The notes below the pieces were generated by a model. It worked only from the letters and a program-made list of their open reading frames with translations, searched no databases and was not told the origin of the DNA. A stretch of DNA of 9,075 bases, taken from NCBI GenBank assembly GCA_030619405.1, contig JAUXBK010000101.1, positions 1 through 9,075 of the forward strand. Direction: 5' to 3'. This document shows, in pieces, positions 5,779 to 9,075 of the stretch (position 1 is the first letter of the stretch; the number at the start of each line of letters is the position of its first letter). The DNA comes from Sedimenticola sp. (GTDB lineage Bacteria > Pseudomonadota > Gammaproteobacteria > Chromatiales > Chromatiaceae). The position numbers were made by a program, and so were the translations under genes.

Positions 5779-6820
5779 GTTTTACTGGCCCTGGATGGGC
5801 ATGCTGCTGCTGGCACCACTGCTGGTCCATATGCTGTGGCCCCGCTTCCACCGCCCCGGAGAGGAGCAACCACTGGAGGGACGCCGCACCACCCTGCTGC
5901 ACCCCGCTATTCAAAGGCTGGAAAAGAGTTTTCACGGCAAGCGCCCGGGTACCGCAATCGCCAGCCGGCTCCACGCCATCCTGCTGGGGCTGCTCTGGGT
6001 CACCCTCACCCTGGCGGCCATGCGCCCCCAGTGGCTGGAACCCTTTACCGAGACAAAGACCGAGGGCTACGACCTAATGCTGGCGGTAGACACCTCCCGC
6101 TCCATGACCGCCCGCGATTTCAGCCGCGACGCACGCCCCGTCAGCCGTATGCAGGTTGTCAGGGGCGTCATGGGCCGCTTCATCGAAAAACGGGCCGGCG
6201 ACCGGGTCGGCCTGATCGTGTTCGGCAACCAGGCCTTCGTGCTCTCCCCCCTCACCTTCGACCTGCGGGCGGTACGCGGGATTCTGGATGACGTGGACCC
6301 GGGTATGGCCGGCAATGCCACCGCCATGGGGGATGCCATCGGTCTGGCAGTGAAAAAATTGAGAGAGCGCCCTGAAGGTTCCCGGGTGCTGCTGCTGATC
6401 ACCGACGGTGAGAGCACCGCGGGACTGATCCCGCCCCTGAAGGCAGCCCGTCTGGCGGCCCGGGAGGGAGTGCGGATCTACGCCATCGGCGTCGGCAGCA
6501 ACAAGCAGGAGGTGATGGTCCGGGGCGTGGATGGCCAATACCGCTCCGAAACGGATATCGGCCTGGATGAAGCGACCCTGAAACAGCTGTCGGAGCTGAC
6601 CGGCGGCGCCTATTTCCGCGCCACCAACACCCGCGCCCTGGAGGAGATCTCGCAACGCATCAGCACCCTGGAGAAGAGCGAGGCGAAAAGCCACACCGTG
6701 CTCATTCCCCGGCCCCTCTACCGCTGGCCCCTTGGCGCCACCCTGCTGGTACTGCTGGCACTGGGCCTGTTCCCCGAGGGACGTATCCGCCTCCCGGAGA
6801 GGAGGGATGCCAATGCCTGA
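5771..6820 (+). CDS. batA: BatA-like membrane-anchored VWA protein
   Basis: The 349-residue protein has hydrophobic segments at about 7-24, 66-84 and 319-335 around a von Willebrand factor A domain (about 100-300). The metal-ion-dependent adhesion site is complete: DTSRS (107-111), the threonine in GNATAMGD (T184), and the aspartate in ITDGES (D212). Such domains bind a divalent cation and a partner protein. With two N-terminal helices and one C-terminal helix, the VWA domain is probably on the periplasmic side. It is equivalent to BatA in the aerotolerance cluster described in Bacteroides; members elsewhere have varied and often unknown roles. A purine-rich GAGGGGGG precedes the ATG within 3-7 bases. 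The gene overlaps its upstream neighbour by 8 bp and its downstream neighbour by 8 bp. Confidence 0.9.
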   Translation: MFEFYWPWMGMLLLAPLLVHMLWPRFHRPGEEQPLEGRRTTLLHPAIQRLEKSFHGKRPGTAIASRLHAILLGLLWVTLTLAAMRPQWLEPFTETKTEGYDLMLAVDTSRSMTARDFSRDARPVSRMQVVRGVMGRFIEKRAGDRVGLIVFGNQAFVLSPLTFDLRAVRGILDDVDPGMAGNATAMGDAIGLAVKKLRERPEGSRVLLLITDGESTAGLIPPLKAARLAAREGVRIYAIGVGSNKQEVMVRGVDGQYRSETDIGLDEATLKQLSELTGGAYFRATNTRALEEISQRISTLEKSEAKSHTVLIPRPLYRWPLGATLLVLLALGLFPEGRIRLPERRDANA

Positions 6821-7850
6821 CACCGGTTTCCACTTTGCCTCCCCCTGGTGGCTGCTCGGACTGCTGCTGATCCTGCCGGTTGGCGCCTGGCTGCGCCGCA
6901 GTATGGTCTACGGCAACATCGCTCGCATCAACCGCTATGCGGACGCCCACCTGCTGCCCCATCTGACCGGCAGCCGGGAACTCGAACCCCGGGAGCGCTG
7001 GCGCCGTTTCGGCCGCTGGGCACTGCTCTGGTCACTGCTGGTGGTCGCCATGGCAGGCCCACGCTGGGACTACTCGGAGGTACAACTGTTCACTCCTGGC
7101 TCCGACCTGGTGGTACTGCTCGACATCTCCCGCTCCATGGACGTGGCGGATGTCAGACCCTCCCGTCTGAACAGGGCCAAACAGGAGCTAGAAGACCTGA
7201 TCAACCAGAACCAGGGGATGGTGCGTATCGGCCTCATCGCCTTTGCCTCGGTAGCCCATGTGGTGGCGCCCATCACCGATGACGGCCAGACAATCCGAGC
7301 AATACTGCCGGCCATCGACAGCAACCTGGTGCGGCTTCAGGGCAGTCGCCTGGGTCAGGCGCTGGAGCGGGCCCAAAGCCTGTTTGCGGGACAGCCGGAG
7401 AAGACTCAGCACAGCCTGCTGCTGATCTCCGACGGGGATTTCGCCGACAACCGCAAGGCGCTGGAGAAACAGATCCGGCAACTGGCGGAAGGTGACGTGC
7501 GCCTGCACATCCTGGGTGTGGGTACCACCGATGGTGGACCGGTCCCGGGTCACGTCGGCAGGTTCCTCACTGACAGCCGCAACCGGCCGGTGGAATCCCG
7601 ACTCGAAGTGGAGGAGCTGGAGCGCCTGGCCAAACTGGGAAACGGCGCCTACCTGAGCGCCGACTACCGGGATCAGGATACCGGCCAGATCCTGGAACTG
7701 GCGGTAATCGGCGGCAATGCCCTCTCTTCCGAGGAGGAACAGGTCCGGGTCTGGAAAGAACGCTTCTACTGGCTGGTGCTGACGGTCATGCTGTTGCTGC
7801 TGACCACATTCCGGAGGCATCTGCCGGCGCCGCGGGGAGGAACAAAGTGA
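6813..7850 (+). CDS. batB: BatB-like membrane-anchored VWA protein
   Basis: This second VWA protein (345 residues) has the same plan as its upstream neighbour: membrane helices at about 11-27 and 68-82, a VWA domain from about 97 to 300, and a C-terminal helix at about 317-332. The metal site has DISRS (104-108) and the aspartate in ISDGDF (D207). At the third position, where BatA has GNATAMGD, it has QGSRLGQAL, so serine (S178) probably replaces the threonine. The site is therefore plausible but not standard. I chose ATG 6813 because GGAGG (6801-6805) lies 7 bases before it; ATG 6807 would have it too close. Its TGA overlaps the next gene's GTG by four bases. BatA and BatB are paralogues and may work as a pair. 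Confidence 0.9.
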   Translation: MPDTGFHFASPWWLLGLLLILPVGAWLRRSMVYGNIARINRYADAHLLPHLTGSRELEPRERWRRFGRWALLWSLLVVAMAGPRWDYSEVQLFTPGSDLVVLLDISRSMDVADVRPSRLNRAKQELEDLINQNQGMVRIGLIAFASVAHVVAPITDDGQTIRAILPAIDSNLVRLQGSRLGQALERAQSLFAGQPEKTQHSLLLISDGDFADNRKALEKQIRQLAEGDVRLHILGVGTTDGGPVPGHVGRFLTDSRNRPVESRLEVEELERLAKLGNGAYLSADYRDQDTGQILELAVIGGNALSSEEEQVRVWKERFYWLVLTVMLLLLTTFRRHLPAPRGGTK

Positions 7851-9075
7851 GACAGAAATTCCATACCTGGTTGCCAATCCTCGCCATACTTTTACTGAGC
7901 GGCGCCGACAGCGCCGCAGCCAACTGGTTGGAAAACAGTGAACAGACCGGTAAACGCCTGTTCGACCAAGGGGCCTACCTGGAGGCCGCCACCACCTTCA
8001 AAGACGACTACCACCGGGGTGTCGCCCTCTATCGCGCCGAAGAGTATACCGCTGCCGCTAAAGCGTTCGAGCGGGTCGACCGGGAGTCAGTGAAACGGGA
8101 TGCCCTGTATAATCTGGGCAACTCCCGTTTCCAGCAGGGGGATTTCGAAGGCGCCATCCTGGCCTATGAAGAGGTGCTGGAGCAGGACCCCGGCCACGAG
8201 GATGCCCGTCACAACGAGGGGCTGGCCAGGGCGATGCTGGCCGAGACCGACCCGGAGGCCCTGACCCGTCTGGAAGAAGCGAAGAAGGAAAAAGAAGAAA
8301 AGAAGGAAGAGGAAGAGCAACAGTCCGAACAACAGGAATCGGAGGAGCAGGAATCCGAGTCCGGCGAACAGGAGCAGGAGCAGGAGTCCGAGTCCGGCGA
8401 GCAGGAGCAGGAGCAGGAATCCGAGTCCGGCGAACAGGAGCAGGAGCAGGAATCCGAGTCCGGCGAGCAGGAGCAGGAGCAGGAATCCGAGTCCGGCGAA
8501 CAGGAGCAGGAGCAGGAATCCGAGTCCGGCGAACAGGAGCAGGATTCCCAATCCGGCGACCAGGAGTCGGATGAGCAGCAGTCTGAAGGCGACTCCCAAT
8601 CCGAACAGCAGGGCAAGAGCGAAGGGGATTCCGATAGCGAAGGCAAATCCGAGGACCAGCAGCAGGGAGAGTCCGGCGACGAAAAGTCGGAGCAGCGGGA
8701 TCCGCAGCAGGAAGGTGAGGAGAAGCCAGAGAGCGAACAGAAGGGCGAAGGCGGTGACCAGGAGAAAAAACCTGAGAGCGAAGGTGATCAGGAGCAGCAA
8801 CCCGACCAGGGGGACACGGGGGATCCGTCAGAGCAGGAACAGGGAGAAGAGGGCGAAGAATGGGACAGCGATCAGCAGACGGGCGGTGCTGACCAGGAGG
8901 AGATGGAGCAGGCCGGCGGGGCTGATCAGGAAGAGATGGAGCAAGCCGGCGGTGCTGATCAGGAAGAGATGGAGCAGACCGGCGGTGCTGACCAGGAAGA
9001 GATGGAGCAAGCCGGCGGTGCTGATCAGGAAGAGATGGAGCAGACCGGCGGTGCTGACCAGGAAGAGATGGAGCA
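7847..9075 (+). CDS. batC: BatC-like secreted TPR protein with acidic repeat tail (partial, runs off right edge)
   Basis: This reading frame is open for 409 codons to the window edge. The GTG start overlaps the BatB stop as GTGA, and a strong GGAGG (7836-7840) sits 6 bases before it. The N-terminus is a signal peptide: basic RQK, a hydrophobic core about 9-18, then ADSAAA followed by NW (cleavage near 25/26). Residues about 32-125 are helical and hold at least one TPR (about 84-118, with ALYNLGNSRFQQGDFEGAI) and a probable degenerate one before it. After a charged Lys/Glu patch (about 143-160) the protein becomes a Glu/Gln/Ser/Gly/Asp-rich tail with two 11-residue tandem arrays (169-234, and from 346 on). 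BatC proteins are periplasmic TPR partners of the VWA pair. No stop is seen, so the full length is unknown. Downstream a BatD gene would be expected. Confidence 0.85.
   Translation, partial: MRQKFHTWLPILAILLLSGADSAAANWLENSEQTGKRLFDQGAYLEAATTFKDDYHRGVALYRAEEYTAAAKAFERVDRESVKRDALYNLGNSRFQQGDFEGAILAYEEVLEQDPGHEDARHNEGLARAMLAETDPEALTRLEEAKKEKEEKKEEEEQQSEQQESEEQESESGEQEQEQESESGEQEQEQESESGEQEQEQESESGEQEQEQESESGEQEQEQESESGEQEQDSQSGDQESDEQQSEGDSQSEQQGKSEGDSDSEGKSEDQQQGESGDEKSEQRDPQQEGEEKPESEQKGEGGDQEKKPESEGDQEQQPDQGDTGDPSEQEQGEEGEEWDSDQQTGGADQEEMEQAGGADQEEMEQAGGADQEEMEQTGGADQEEMEQAGGADQEEMEQTGGADQEEME
8351..8548 (+). repeat. Tandem array 1, 33-bp unit, about six copies
   Basis: Units of 33 bp begin at 8351, 8384, 8417, 8450, 8483 and 8516. 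Each encodes ESESGEQEQEQ, and the sixth diverges at its end to EQEQDS. Copies differ only at synonymous GAA/GAG positions: units 3 and 5 are identical and unit 4 has GAG in the central codon, as does unit 2. This suggests duplication of a 66-bp pair. The array is in frame within the BatC-like gene and contains five Glu and no Lys or Arg per unit. Confidence 0.93.
8882..9075 (+). repeat. Tandem array 2, 33-bp unit, at least six copies (cut by window edge)
   Basis: Units begin at 8882, 8915, 8948, 8981, 9014 and 9047, the last cut after 29 bases. Each encodes GGADQEEMEQ followed by Ala or Thr. Units 3 and 5 are the same (gat ... cag acc), and units 4 and 6 share gac and match as far as 6 is visible, so the array again has a 66-bp higher-order period. 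The unit is unrelated in sequence to array 1 but has the same length and frame. The true copy number is unknown. Confidence 0.93.

Noticed and set aside
8087..8800. 237-residue minus-strand open frame, leucine/phenylalanine-rich, looking like a membrane protein
   Set aside because: It is the complement of the Glu/Gln-rich repeat array (GAG and CAG codons read as CTC and CTG). The plus strand has a start, a Shine-Dalgarno sequence, a signal peptide, a TPR and operon context.
8351..9075. Calcium-binding (RTX or EF-hand) repeats
   Set aside because: The units ESESGEQEQEQ and GGADQEEMEQA lack the GGxGxD nonapeptide or DxDxDG spacing of those families. They are acidic low-complexity repeats.

Overview
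The window looks like a chromosomal segment of a GC-rich gammaproteobacterium. The RNase P RNA is of the ancestral type A. The arginine enzymes resemble those of purple-sulfur and sulfur-oxidising gammaproteobacteria, and the intergenic DNA carries REP-like palindromes common in that group. The lineage is inferred from sequence character only; no search was run.

Layout. Positions 1-112 look like the outer end of an insertion-sequence-like element: a long hairpin plus a terminal-repeat-like motif, with no transposase in view. Its edge lies about 20 bp from the 3' end of rnpB, which is on the minus strand (about 131-508). From 509 to 887 there is no gene. This stretch holds two inverted copies of a palindromic REP-like element, a short 9-bp tandem repeat, and weak candidate promoters for rnpB (leftward) and argD (rightward). 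Next come two plus-strand arginine genes, argD (888-2063) and argF (2248-3180), separated by a 184-bp spacer with an AT-rich leader and a run of nine C.

From 3365 to the right edge runs a tightly packed plus-strand operon: moxR (AAA+ ATPase), a DUF58 protein, a short DUF4381 membrane protein, two membrane-anchored von Willebrand factor A proteins (BatA-like and BatB-like), and the start of a secreted TPR protein (BatC-like) that runs off the window. Four of the five junctions are overlaps of 1 to 8 bp. The gene order matches the known MoxR/Bat (aerotolerance-type) cluster. In that model a cytoplasmic MoxR ATPase works with a DUF58 adaptor and membrane-bound VWA proteins that display metal-binding domains and recruit a periplasmic TPR partner. 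The biochemical target is not established for most members.

The most unusual content is in the last gene. After its TPR region it becomes a Glu/Gln/Ser-rich tail containing two unrelated tandem arrays. Both have an 11-residue (33-bp) unit and both show signs of a 66-bp higher-order unit. I see no wholly new system. The operon is a recognisable family, with an extreme repeat-built acidic tail and a DUF58 protein whose metal site is degenerate.
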